Shown here one piece after another: positions 17,277-24,481 of a stretch of DNA of 64,000 bases (within the stretch, counting starts at the first letter, position 1; each line of letters starts with the position of its first letter). Source of the DNA: Actinokineospora globicatena (GTDB lineage Bacteria > Actinomycetota > Actinomycetes > Mycobacteriales > Pseudonocardiaceae); contig NZ_JAMTCR010000002.1 of assembly GCF_024171945.1 (NCBI RefSeq), positions 868,001-932,000 on the forward strand, read 5' to 3'. The notes below the pieces were generated by a model that was not told the origin of the DNA, searched no databases, and worked only from the letters and a program-made list of their open reading frames with translations. The position numbers and the translations under genes are program-made.

Positions 17277-17873
17277 ATGGGTAACAGACAACGAATCGCA
17301 GCCGCAGTCCTCGCCGTGACCGCGCTAGTGCTCGGTCCGGCCCAAGCCACCGCCGACCCGCTCGTCCGGCAGGTCCGGGGCTCCGCCGCGGCGAAGGCCC
17401 TCGCCCGCGTGCAGTACCTCGACCGCGCCGCGCCACTGGCCAGGGCCGTCGCCGCCGAGTACGGCATCCCGGCGTCGGTCACCGCGGGACAGTCGATCCT
17501 GGAGTCCTCCTGGGGGCAGAGCAGGCTCGCCGTCAACGACCTGAACTACTTCGGCTTCAAGTGCACGTCCGCCGGTCCCGGCCCGTTCGCCGTGGGCTGC
17601 CACGACTACCCGACCACCGAGTGCACCCCGGACTGCCACCAGGTGCAGGCCCTGTTCCGGGTCTACGACTCGATGCAGGCGTCCTTCCGCGACTACGGCC
17701 GCGTGCTGTCTACCAGCAAGAACTACATCGCAGCGCTACCTCTGGCGCATGACCCCAACGCGTACGTGACGGAGGTAGCCCGGAAGTACGCCACGGACCC
17801 TCTCTACGCAGGCAAGGTTATCCGCATCATGCAGGAGAACGACCTCTACCGACTAGACGCGCCGTTGCCCTAA
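17277..17873 (+). CDS. Secreted N-acetylglucosaminidase (glucosaminidase/FlgJ-type muramidase)
   Basis: This 198-residue protein has an N-terminal Sec signal peptide (basic start, hydrophobic core AVLAVTALVLG, cleavage near AQATA-DP around residue 25). The mature domain belongs to the peptidoglycan-cleaving glucosaminidase family: YGIPASVTAGQSILESSWGQS contains the catalytic glutamate in the ILESSWG motif, followed by LNYFGFKC and a disulfide-prone insertion with four cysteines (CTSAGPGPFAVGC and CTPDC). YATDPLYAGKVIRIMQ closes the domain. It probably trims cell-wall glycan during growth or separation. It has no wall-binding domain and stands alone. Confidence 0.9.
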   Translation: MGNRQRIAAAVLAVTALVLGPAQATADPLVRQVRGSAAAKALARVQYLDRAAPLARAVAAEYGIPASVTAGQSILESSWGQSRLAVNDLNYFGFKCTSAGPGPFAVGCHDYPTTECTPDCHQVQALFRVYDSMQASFRDYGRVLSTSKNYIAALPLAHDPNAYVTEVARKYATDPLYAGKVIRIMQENDLYRLDAPLP

Positions 17874-18013
17874 GTAGCTGATCAGACACGATCGGCATCG
17901 GTACCGAGAAAGTTGCCCCCCAGACAAAATAGGGTCCCTAGTCCTGTATTTCGCGCTACCCCCCGCGCTCTGTTAGGGGTGAGAGACACCGCCCTTGGCG
18001 CAGGAGGAACGCG

Positions 18014-18679
18014 ATGTTGTGCACGGTGGAGCTGGACGAGGAGATCGCCGCACTTGAAGCGTCGTTTGCCCCCTGCGTGCCGCGGCAACAGGCACGCTAC
18101 GGCGTCCACTTCCCGACCGTCGCCGACCGCGACAACCTGGACCTGGTAGTCGCGGCCGCGATCGGTGGCGACAACAGCGCCACCGAGCAGCTGCTCATCT
18201 TCTTGCGCCCGCTGGTGCTGCGGTACTGCCGGGCGAAGCTGGGCAGGCTCCCCCGGTCGTTCGCGACCGCCGACGATGTCGCGCAGGAGGTGTGCGTGGC
18301 GGTGTTCCGCGCCCTGCCGACCTACCAGCAGCTGGGCAGGCCGTTCCTGTCCTTCGTGTACGGCATCGCCGCGCACAAGATCGCCGACGTGCACCGGGCC
18401 AACTCCCGGGACAAGTCGGACCCGATCGCCGACACCCCGGACACGATGAGCCTGGAGGACGGCCCGGAGCAGGTGACCCTGCGGCACGAGCTGGTCGAGC
18501 AGACCGGCGCGCTGCTGCGGACGTTGACGCCCCGGCAGCGCGAGATCCTGGTGATGCGGATCGTGATGGGCATGTCCGCGCAGGAGACCGCCGAGGTCGT
18601 GGGCACCACCGCCGAGGCGATCCGGGTCGCCCAGCACCGGGCGCTCAACCGGCTGCGCAAGACGCTCGCGCGGCACTGA
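18014..18679 (+). CDS. shbA: RNA polymerase sigma factor, ShbA/SigD type
   Basis: This 221-residue ECF-like sigma factor resembles mycobacterial SigD and Streptomyces ShbA. Region 2 contains LRPLVLRYCRAKLGRLPRS and the hallmark ADDVAQEVCVAVFRALPTY, followed by RPFLSFVYGIAAHKIADVHRA. Region 4 is LTPRQREILVMRIVMGMSAQETAEVV, then AEAIRVAQHRALNRLRK. ShbA drives transcription of the principal sigma gene hrdB in Streptomyces; SigD affects stationary-phase and nutrient responses in mycobacteria. An N-terminal extension of about 40 residues is present. No anti-sigma gene is adjacent. The 3' region has four successive hairpins ending in a terminator. Confidence 0.88.
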   Translation: MLCTVELDEEIAALEASFAPCVPRQQARYGVHFPTVADRDNLDLVVAAAIGGDNSATEQLLIFLRPLVLRYCRAKLGRLPRSFATADDVAQEVCVAVFRALPTYQQLGRPFLSFVYGIAAHKIADVHRANSRDKSDPIADTPDTMSLEDGPEQVTLRHELVEQTGALLRTLTPRQREILVMRIVMGMSAQETAEVVGTTAEAIRVAQHRALNRLRKTLARH

Positions 18680-18687
18680 AACTCCGT

Positions 18688-18830
18688 CGCGCGAGCACTG
18701 GCTCGCGCGGCACCGAAGACTTCCGAGGGCGGGAGGCCGCCAGCCGTGGCTCGATCCGGGGGGAGCGGGCCACGGCTGGCGAGGGGGTAAGACGCGTCTG
18801 GCGCTACTCGCGGGGAGGCGAGTGCGCCAG
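18688..18830 (+). other. Row of three strong hairpins in the 3' region of the ShbA-like gene
   Basis: Within the 211-bp gap after the sigma gene, three stem-loops precede the terminator. First, CGCGCGAGC/GCTCGCGCG at 18688-18709 has a 4-nt loop. Second, GCCAGCCGTGGC/GCCACGGCTGGC is at 18739-18780. Third, CTGGCGC-ACTCGC/GCGAGT-GCGCCAG at 18798-18830 has one bulged T. No open reading frame is credible here. It could be a stable 3' UTR or a processed small RNA. Confidence 0.6.
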
Positions 18831-18845
18831 GCGTTTGGGGGGAGG

Positions 18846-18888
18846 ACCGCTGGTCGTGACCTGTGGGGGATGGGTCACGACCAGCGGT
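18846..18888 (+). terminator. Intrinsic terminator after the ShbA-like gene
   Basis: ACCGCTGGTCGTGACC (18846-18861) pairs perfectly over 16 bp with GGTCACGACCAGCGGT (18873-18888), with an 11-nt loop and a TTT tail. It lies 167 bp past the sigma stop and abuts the convergent MazG-like gene end, so it may act in both directions. Confidence 0.85.
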
Positions 18889-18890
18889 TT

Positions 18891-19229
18891 TCAGCGCTCT
18901 AGGGCTGTACGGCCGACATCCGGCGGGAACCGGGTCTCGTTCCGGTCGATCTTGGCGTTACCGGCCGCGATGAGGTCTACCCCCAGCACATCGGCTAGCC
19001 GGACGAGGTAGAGCAAGACGTCCGCCATCTCGTCTTCGATGCGTGCGCGTGCGTCCGGGTCGTCGGGCGCGGCCGCTGCCTCTTCGGGCGTCAGCCACTG
19101 GAAGAGCTCGTTCAGCTCCCCCACCTCACCGGTTAGGGCCATCACCAGGTTCTTAGGGGTGTGGAACGGCCCCCAAGCACGGGCATCGGCGAAGGCTCGT
19201 TGGCGGGAAGAGAGTTCTTCTAGGGTCAC
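18891..19229 (-). CDS. MazG-like nucleotide pyrophosphohydrolase
   Basis: This 112-residue all-alpha NTP pyrophosphatase belongs to the MazG/iMazG-like group related to the RS21-C6/dCTPase family. It shows GEVGELNELFQWL (the E-x-x-E metal-binding helix, about 34-46) and a second acidic helix, RIEDEMADVLLYLVRLADVLGVDL (E-x-x-x-D), with a basic substrate-side NAKIDRN near the C-terminus. Such proteins hydrolyse non-canonical or surplus nucleoside triphosphates to monophosphates. Its ATG is 4 bp inside the end of the upstream PASTA lipoprotein gene, so the two form an operon, although the functions are not obviously related. Confidence 0.88.
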   Translation of the reverse strand: MTLEELSSRQRAFADARAWGPFHTPKNLVMALTGEVGELNELFQWLTPEEAAAAPDDPDARARIEDEMADVLLYLVRLADVLGVDLIAAGNAKIDRNETRFPPDVGRTALER

Positions 19230-19567
19230 GGGTCCGTCTTCTTCTTAGACCGGAGCAGGATCTTGTCCGACTGCGGGACCGACTTGCCCGCCGACGGGAC
19301 CTGCTCGACGACCACCCAGTTGCGGTCGACCACCAGTTGCCTACCTTGTCCCGTTGCGTCTTCCTCGGTCAGGTAGAAGAACCCAGCCTTCTGCATGGCG
19401 TCTTGAGCGTCTTGGTGGTCCATCCCGACCACGTTGGGCACTTCGGCGTTCTTCACGGCCGAGCTCGGCGGCGCCAGCGTCGGCGGCTCGGGGATCTGGG
19501 TCGGGCCAGGACCGCAGGCCACGACGGTGAACAGGACCAGGACGGCGGTGAGCGCGCGGGTCGTCAC
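19226..19567 (-). CDS. Lipoprotein with a PASTA domain
   Basis: This 113-residue exported protein has a lipoprotein signal (hydrophobic AVLVLFTVVAC with the lipobox cysteine C18), then a proline-rich linker. One PASTA domain begins EVPNVVGMDHQDAQDAMQKAGF and ends VVEQVPSAGKSV. PASTA domains bind peptidoglycan fragments and usually occur in Ser/Thr kinases and PBPs; a single domain on a lipoprotein suggests an envelope-anchored muropeptide binder. The gene overlaps the start of the MazG-like gene by 4 bp and lies 10 bp downstream of a short membrane-protein gene. Confidence 0.82.
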   Translation of the reverse strand: MTTRALTAVLVLFTVVACGPGPTQIPEPPTLAPPSSAVKNAEVPNVVGMDHQDAQDAMQKAGFFYLTEEDATGQGRQLVVDRNWVVVEQVPSAGKSVPQSDKILLRSKKKTDP

Positions 19568-19577
19568 CGTTCCATGA

Positions 19578-19727
19578 TCAGTGATCTCCGCCGGTGCCGC
19601 CAGCCGCCCGCCTGCGCCTGGCCTGGTGCCACGCGTCGAGTTCCACGATGGCCGGGCCGAACGCCATCACCAGCAGCAGGCTGATCCCGAGCACGACCCC
19701 CACCCAGACCAGAATCGCCATCACCAT
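19578..19727 (-). CDS. Small single-pass membrane protein
   Basis: This 49-residue protein starts at an ATG with GGAGG 6 bp upstream (19734-19738), a strong reason to call it despite its size. One transmembrane helix (MAILVWVGVVLGISLLLVMA) is followed by a short amphipathic segment and a basic tail (QARRRRAAGG), giving an N-out/C-in topology. No family is recognised. It is upstream of, and on the same strand as, the PASTA lipoprotein and MazG-like genes and is probably cotranscribed with them. The composition shows a normal actinobacterial third-position GC bias. Confidence 0.65.
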   Translation of the reverse strand: MVMAILVWVGVVLGISLLLVMAFGPAIVELDAWHQARRRRAAGGTGGDH

Positions 19728-19816
19728 CACGCACCTCCGTTGACCGTTTTCCCTGCTCCACCAGCGTGAACCCGGGTGGGGGTGTCGCGAATCGGCCAGA
19801 GGGGTCGGCGCGGGGG

Positions 19817-19862
19817 CCGACCGGTCGGTGTTGCCGCCGGACGGGGTCGGCCGATCGGCCGA
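19817..19862. promoter_or_regulatory. Two palindromes upstream of the histidine kinase gene
   Basis: CCGACCGGTCGG (19817-19828) and TCGGCCGATCGGCCGA (19847-19862) are perfect palindromes, 19 bp apart, in the 193-bp gap upstream of the kinase start at 19921. They share the TCGG/CCGA half-site and may be operators, for example for the cognate LuxR-type regulator. Confidence 0.45.
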
Positions 19863-19920
19863 TGGGGACGCGCCGGTCGACCGAGGCGCGGGCGGCGGCG
19901 GGCGCCTACGTTTCTGGACC

Positions 19921-21648
19921 ATGGAGCTGCTCGCGCCCGCCCGCCGCTGGCTGGCCGCACTGCTGGGTCTGGCGTACCTGTTCGACTTCGTGCTCAACCT
20001 GGCGCGGAGAGACGGGCTGGCGGAGGCGTTGTTGCCGCTGCCGCTGCTCGCGTTCACGCTGCTGGCGCTCGCCCGGCCCCTACTGGGGGTGGTCGGGGGC
20101 GCGCTGTGGCTGGTCGGCGGGTCTTACGTGGCGGCGGTCAACGGCCAGGCCGTCATCACCCGGGTAGGTATCGAGACGCTCTTTCTGTCCGAGACGGTCG
20201 CGATCGGCGCTCTAGTGGCGATCGCGGTGTGGCGGGGCAAACGCGGCGCGGCGTTCGTGGCGATACCTGTGCTGGCAGTGGCAGGTATGGCCGCGAGTGT
20301 TCTCCGGCTCTCGCAGCACTACTCCTCGTACTACTACCTGCTCGACAGCCACCAACTGGTCGTGATGGCGCTAAGCGGCGGCGTTGTCCTACTCGGCGGC
20401 TGCATCGTCGGCTACGCACTACGCACGCATGACGACCACGGGACGTCCGCGCAGACCCGGCAGCTGATCCGCAGGCAGTGGCCACTGGCCGCCGCGCTCT
20501 TGGTGCTGATCCTGGTCGACATGTCGAGCTCGACGGGGGCGGTGCTGAACCCGGTCGGTCGCGACCTGATCTACCTGGTGCCGGTGGTGTTCTTGTTGGC
20601 CACGGCGGCGTGTGCGGTTCTAGGTCCGATCGCGCCGGTGCGGTACACGATGATCGCGGCGGTGGTGATGGTCGGTGCCTCTATGGCACTCAGCCCCCTC
20701 ACCCTGATCTTCGGCTCTTACTCCATGTTCCCCGTGCCGCTGTCGGTCGCTGCCGCACACATGGCGTTGGTCGCGTACCTCGCGCGGTATGCCGAGCGCG
20801 GTAAGGCTGCCGCGGGCGTGGGCGCGTTGGTGGTCGTGGACGTGCTGGTGGCGCTGTCGGTGTACGGGATGGTGGACCTGAGCTGGGAGTTCATGTTCAT
20901 CGCCGGTTTCCTGCTGGTGGTGGCGGTCGCGACGGGGCAGTACTTCCGGTCGCGGGACCGGGAGCGGGCGCAGTCGGTGAAGGTCGCCGTTACCGGCGCG
21001 CAACAGGCGGAGCGGATGGCGCTGGCGCGGGAGCTGCACGACGTGGTGGCGCACCACGTGACCGGGATCGTGGTGGCCGCGCAGGCCGCCCGGATGGTCG
21101 GAGAGACGAACCCGGCGGCGGCGGTCCAGGCGATGGAACGCATCGAGGCCGCGGGCGGGGAGGCCCTCGCGGCGATGCGGATGCTGGTCGGCAGCATGCG
21201 CGGCGCCCCCGTGGCGGGCGCGGAGGGCCAGGCGACCATGGACCTGGCCGCTGACCTGCGGGCACTGGTGGAGAACTTCGCCGGGCCGGAGATCGACATG
21301 ACGCTCGACCTGCCGGACTCGCTTCCCCCCGAGGCCGGGCGGTCGGTGCTGCGGATCGTGCAGGAAGCGCTGACCAACGTGGGCAAACACGCGCGCGGGG
21401 CGACGAAGGTGACGATCAGCATCGGGGTGGTGGAGGACGAACTGCGGCTGCGGGTGGCCGACGACGCCACGCGGGTCGAGCTGCGGCCCCCCGGCGGATC
21501 CGGCGGTTACGGTCTGGTGGGGATGCGGGAGCGGATCGACCTCCTCGGGGGGCGGTTCACGGCCGGGCCCGACGAGCCGAACGGGTGGGTCGTGGACGCC
21601 GGGTTCCCGTTGCGGGCGGAACGCGCTGGACGGGGGGAACAGCTGTGA
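19921..21648 (+). CDS. Sensor histidine kinase, NarL/DesK-type (HisKA_3)
   Basis: This 575-residue membrane kinase starts at ATG 19921. The N-terminal ~350 residues contain about ten hydrophobic helices with no large sensory loop, suggesting detection of a membrane-associated or lipophilic signal. The HisKA_3 dimerisation domain has RELHDVVAHHVTGI with the phospho-acceptor H373. The GHKL ATPase domain has IVQEALTNVGKHARGA (N box) and GYGLVGMRERIDLLGG (G box), followed by RFTAGPDEPNGWVV. The response-regulator gene overlaps its stop by 4 bp, establishing the pair. The ligand and regulon are unknown. Confidence 0.92.
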   Translation: MELLAPARRWLAALLGLAYLFDFVLNLARRDGLAEALLPLPLLAFTLLALARPLLGVVGGALWLVGGSYVAAVNGQAVITRVGIETLFLSETVAIGALVAIAVWRGKRGAAFVAIPVLAVAGMAASVLRLSQHYSSYYYLLDSHQLVVMALSGGVVLLGGCIVGYALRTHDDHGTSAQTRQLIRRQWPLAAALLVLILVDMSSSTGAVLNPVGRDLIYLVPVVFLLATAACAVLGPIAPVRYTMIAAVVMVGASMALSPLTLIFGSYSMFPVPLSVAAAHMALVAYLARYAERGKAAAGVGALVVVDVLVALSVYGMVDLSWEFMFIAGFLLVVAVATGQYFRSRDRERAQSVKVAVTGAQQAERMALARELHDVVAHHVTGIVVAAQAARMVGETNPAAAVQAMERIEAAGGEALAAMRMLVGSMRGAPVAGAEGQATMDLAADLRALVENFAGPEIDMTLDLPDSLPPEAGRSVLRIVQEALTNVGKHARGATKVTISIGVVEDELRLRVADDATRVELRPPGGSGGYGLVGMRERIDLLGGRFTAGPDEPNGWVVDAGFPLRAERAGRGEQL

Positions 21649-22286
21649 TCAGGGTGTTGATCGCGGATGACCAGGAGATGGTGCGGGTCGGGTTCCGGAT
21701 GATCCTGGAGTCGCAGGAGGACATCGAGGTGGTGGCCGACGTGGCTGACGGGGTGGCGGCGGTGGGGCGGGCCAGGGAGTTGCGACCGGACGTGTGCCTG
21801 GTGGACATCCGGATGCCGGGGATGGACGGGCTGGCGGTGACCAGGACGCTGGCGGGGCCGGAGGTGGCGGACCCGCTGAAGGTCGTGGTGGTGACGACGT
21901 TCGACCTGGACGAGTACGTGCACACCGCGCTGGCGAACGGGGCCAGCGGATTCCTGCTGAAGGACGCCGGACCCGCGTTGCTGATGGAGGCGGTGCGAGC
22001 GGCGGCGCGGGGGGACGCACTGGTGTCACCCCAGATCACGGTGCGGCTGTTGCGGCACTTCGCGGCGGCGGCGCCAGTGGTGGGGGCCAACCCGTTGACG
22101 GAGCGGGAGACGGACGTGGTGCGGGCGGCGGCCAGGGGGCTGACCAACACCGAGATCGGGCAGGAGCTGTACCTGTCGCTGTCCACGGTGAAGACCCACC
22201 TGGCCGCCGTCCAGGGCAAGATCGGCGCCCGCAACCGGGTCGAGATCGCCGCCTGGGCCTGGCGGACCGGCTTGATGGCGGTCTAG
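21645..22286 (+). CDS. LuxR/NarL-family response regulator
   Basis: This 213-residue regulator starts at GTG 21645, overlapping the kinase stop (GTGA), so translation is coupled. The receiver domain has the acidic pocket D8-D9, the phospho-acceptor D54 (CLVDIRMPG), a switch threonine in VVVTTFD and a lysine in FLLKDAGP. The C-terminal GerE/LuxR helix-turn-helix is LTERETDVVRAAARGLTNTEIGQEL, with recognition helix SLSTVKTHLAAVQGKI. It should be phosphorylated by the upstream HisKA_3 kinase and bind DNA as a dimer; the palindromes upstream of the kinase are candidate autoregulatory sites. Confidence 0.95.
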   Translation: MIRVLIADDQEMVRVGFRMILESQEDIEVVADVADGVAAVGRARELRPDVCLVDIRMPGMDGLAVTRTLAGPEVADPLKVVVVTTFDLDEYVHTALANGASGFLLKDAGPALLMEAVRAAARGDALVSPQITVRLLRHFAAAAPVVGANPLTERETDVVRAAARGLTNTEIGQELYLSLSTVKTHLAAVQGKIGARNRVEIAAWAWRTGLMAV

Positions 22287-22320
22287 CAGGCGGGGGCGGG
22301 TGGGGAGGTGGGCCGCGGGG

Positions 22321-22518
22321 TCAGGCGGCCAGCTTGTCCCTGGCTTCGGCCGCGACGGCGGCAAGGCGGTCGAGGGTCGTGCGGGTGAGGACGATCTCGA
22401 AGCCCTCCATGCGGCCGCCGAAGTAGAGGGACATGGCGGCCGGACCGTCGGGCGAGTAGGTGATCTCGCAGTCGTCGTCGACCTTGGCCCAGGTGTTCAT
22501 GTGGAAGCCGGAGTGCAT
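22321..22518 (-). CDS. Small uncharacterised protein next to the WhiJ-like locus
   Basis: This 65-residue protein begins MHSGFHMNTWAKVDDDCEITYSP; I choose the ATG at 22518 because GAGG lies 7 bp upstream, rather than an in-frame start at 22614. It is predicted soluble, with an N-terminal beta-hairpin-like part (DCEITYSPDGPAAMSLYFGG) and a C-terminal helix (TLDRLAAVAAEARDKL). No known domain is recognised. It is divergent from the XRE regulator gene over about 200 bp. Small genes beside XRE/DUF397 pairs are common in actinobacteria and may be regulated by or interact with them. Confidence 0.6.
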   Translation of the reverse strand: MHSGFHMNTWAKVDDDCEITYSPDGPAAMSLYFGGRMEGFEIVLTRTTLDRLAAVAAEARDKLAA

Positions 22519-22715
22519 GTGTTCGCCTCTTTCGTGAAGGGGGTTGGCACGGAAAGCGTGCGGCGTGATGGAACCGGGCCGGAGGCTCTCCGCGCAAGCT
22601 TTCACCGGGGTCATTCACCCGTAAAGGCCATGACAACAGCGTTGTATTGCAGGCTGCTCGTCGGGACACTTTCACCGCGAATGCAAGATTCCTAACGAGT
22701 GAGGGGCGGGCGCAC

Positions 22716-23597
22716 GTGCGCGAGACGACGACCGGTTCGACGGTGCCGCGCAGGCAGCTCGGGCGGTACCTGAGGGAACTGCGGGGCCGCGCCCGGCTGA
22801 CGGTGCGCGCCGCGGCGGCCGAGCTGGAGTGGTCGGAGACCAAGATCTGGCGGATCGAGACCGGCCAGACCCCGTTGCGCAGCCTGGACACCGAGGCCAT
22901 GTGCAAGATCTACGGCGCGTCCGAGGAGCTGACGGACTACCTCAAGACGCTGTCCAAGAAGACCAAGGAACAGGGCTGGTGGCACGGTTACGGTGACGTC
23001 ATTCCGGATGGTTTCGGCCTCTACATTGGGCTAGAAGAAGCCGTGTCGTCTATGCAGTGCTACGAGACATCACTAATACCGGGATTGCTACAAACACCAC
23101 ACTATTCTCGAATGCTAATCAAGGAGTACAAGCCGCTGGCGACCGACGACGAGATCGAGCGGCGTGTCGAATTGCGGTCAGCACGGCAGGCGTTGCTAAC
23201 CAGATCGGTGGCCCGACCATCGGTTTCGGTGGTGCTGAACGAGGCCATTCTTCGGCGCCCGGTCGGCGGCCCGAAGGTCATGGCCCACCAGCTAATCCAC
23301 TTGGCAGAGCTGGCGCAATTGGATACAGTCCACCTGCGAGTGATCCCGTTCGCGGTCGGCATGTACCACGGGCTGATAACCGGACCGTTTGTCATCATGC
23401 GCTTCCCAAACAACGGAACTCGGGATAGCGAGCCACCAGTGGTGTTCATCGAACACTTGGCGGGCGAACTGTTCCTGGACAAGCCCAGCGAGGTGGAGCT
23501 GTATGGGACGACGTTCCACAACACCTGGACCACGTCGCTGGACGAACAAGCCAGCCTGCACCTGATCAGACAAGCGGCGAAGGAGTTCCGTCAATGA
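22716..23597 (+). CDS. WhiJ-like XRE-family transcriptional regulator (HTH + DUF5753)
   Basis: This 293-residue protein starts at GTG 22716, 8 bp after a GAGGGG sequence; an earlier frame start at 22647 is less likely. The N-terminal XRE helix-turn-helix spans about residues 10-65 (LGRYLRELRGRARLTVRAAA, then WSETKIWRIETGQ). The rest is a DUF5753 region with the conserved YETSLIPGLLQTPHYSRML and VIPFAVGMYHGLITGPFVIM segments. Proteins of this type (Streptomyces WhiJ, AbaA-cluster ORFs) are developmental or metabolic repressors paired with small DUF397 partners. Codon use is less GC-extreme between about 23,000 and 23,500 than in neighbours. The DUF397 gene overlaps its stop. Confidence 0.88.
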   Translation: MRETTTGSTVPRRQLGRYLRELRGRARLTVRAAAAELEWSETKIWRIETGQTPLRSLDTEAMCKIYGASEELTDYLKTLSKKTKEQGWWHGYGDVIPDGFGLYIGLEEAVSSMQCYETSLIPGLLQTPHYSRMLIKEYKPLATDDEIERRVELRSARQALLTRSVARPSVSVVLNEAILRRPVGGPKVMAHQLIHLAELAQLDTVHLRVIPFAVGMYHGLITGPFVIMRFPNNGTRDSEPPVVFIEHLAGELFLDKPSEVELYGTTFHNTWTTSLDEQASLHLIRQAAKEFRQ

Positions 23598-23764
23598 GCA
23601 ATGTCGTGTGGCGCAAGAGCAGCCGCAGCACGCCGGAGCGCAACTGTGTGGAGGTCGCGTTTCGGGACCTCCACACGGTGATGGCTCGGGACAGCAAGCA
23701 GGGGGATGGGCCACGGCTGCGGTTCAACCGGGCCGAGTGGGCTGTCTTCCTGCGGTCCGTCTAG
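23594..23764 (+). CDS. DUF397 small partner protein
   Basis: This 56-residue protein starts with an ATG overlapping the stop of the XRE gene (ATGA). It shows the DUF397 pattern: WRKSSRSTPERNCVEVAF near the N-terminus, VMARDSK in the middle and the C-terminal FNRAEWAVFLRSV. DUF397 proteins accompany WhiJ-like regulators and are thought to bind and modulate them; the coupled arrangement here is typical. The stop codon overlaps the convergent DUF4232 lipoprotein stop by 2 bp. Confidence 0.88.
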   Translation: MSNVVWRKSSRSTPERNCVEVAFRDLHTVMARDSKQGDGPRLRFNRAEWAVFLRSV

Positions 23765-24351
23765 ACCACTGTCTTCACGGTCAACTGGTTGCCCGGCGGG
23801 GTGCCCGCGCACCCCGTCCCGGGTAGCTCCACGAAGGCCGAACCGGTGTCGTGCGGCGGGTAGACCCGCAGGCCACGCACCTCCGTCGGCTGGCAGACCG
23901 TTGGGTCGTAGTTCTGGACGTTCACGAAGCCCACGTCCGCCGAGGCCGAGGTGCCCGGGTCGAGGCGGACCGGGGAGCCCTTGGTGCCGACTCGGAACGC
24001 GGCCGGGCCGACCTGGTGGCCGTCGTCGCCTGCCACGTAGGAGACGCCGGGGAAGCCCTGGATGACGCAGAGCCGGGTGCCGGTGTTGGTGAAGATCAGC
24101 TTGCGGTAGACGGTCCCGGCGGCCGCGTCGCCGTCACGCACCGCGAGTTTCAGTTCGTCGACCTTGCAGTCGTCCGTGGCTGGGGGGTCGACCGACTCGG
24201 TGGTCGGGGGCGCCACCTGGGGTTGCGACACCGTGGAGGTCGCCGAGGGGATCTCCGCTTGGGGTTGTAGGCCCTCGGAGCGCTGCCCGGCGCAGCCGGA
24301 GACCGCCAGCAGCAGGACCAACAACCCGGTACCGTTTCTCACCCACCTCAT
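23761..24351 (-). CDS. DUF4232 lipoprotein
   Basis: This 196-residue exported protein has a lipoprotein signal ending LLAVSGC, with the lipidated cysteine near residue 20. A Pro/Thr linker follows, then a DUF4232 beta-sandwich: DELKLAVRDGDAAAGT, then FTNTGTRLCVIQGFPGVSYV, FVNVQNYDPTVC and LRVYPPHDTGSAFVEL. Conserved cysteines suggest disulfides. DUF4232 proteins are abundant surface lipoproteins of actinobacteria with no assigned role. The ATG at 24351 abuts GGAGGT; a GTG at 24342 has better ribosome-site spacing (9 bp) and may be the real start. Confidence 0.85.
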   Translation of the reverse strand: MRWVRNGTGLLVLLLAVSGCAGQRSEGLQPQAEIPSATSTVSQPQVAPPTTESVDPPATDDCKVDELKLAVRDGDAAAGTVYRKLIFTNTGTRLCVIQGFPGVSYVAGDDGHQVGPAAFRVGTKGSPVRLDPGTSASADVGFVNVQNYDPTVCQPTEVRGLRVYPPHDTGSAFVELPGTGCAGTPPGNQLTVKTVV

Positions 24352-24481
24352 ACCTCCACAATGCGCCAGTTCTCCACCGTTCGCCACCTGGCCGGGGTTC
24401 ACACGGGGGGTGACGCCGTGGGAAGAATTGCCGCCCGTTCGGGGGTAGTTACTGGCGGGAACCGGCCAGTAGCGTCGCGGC

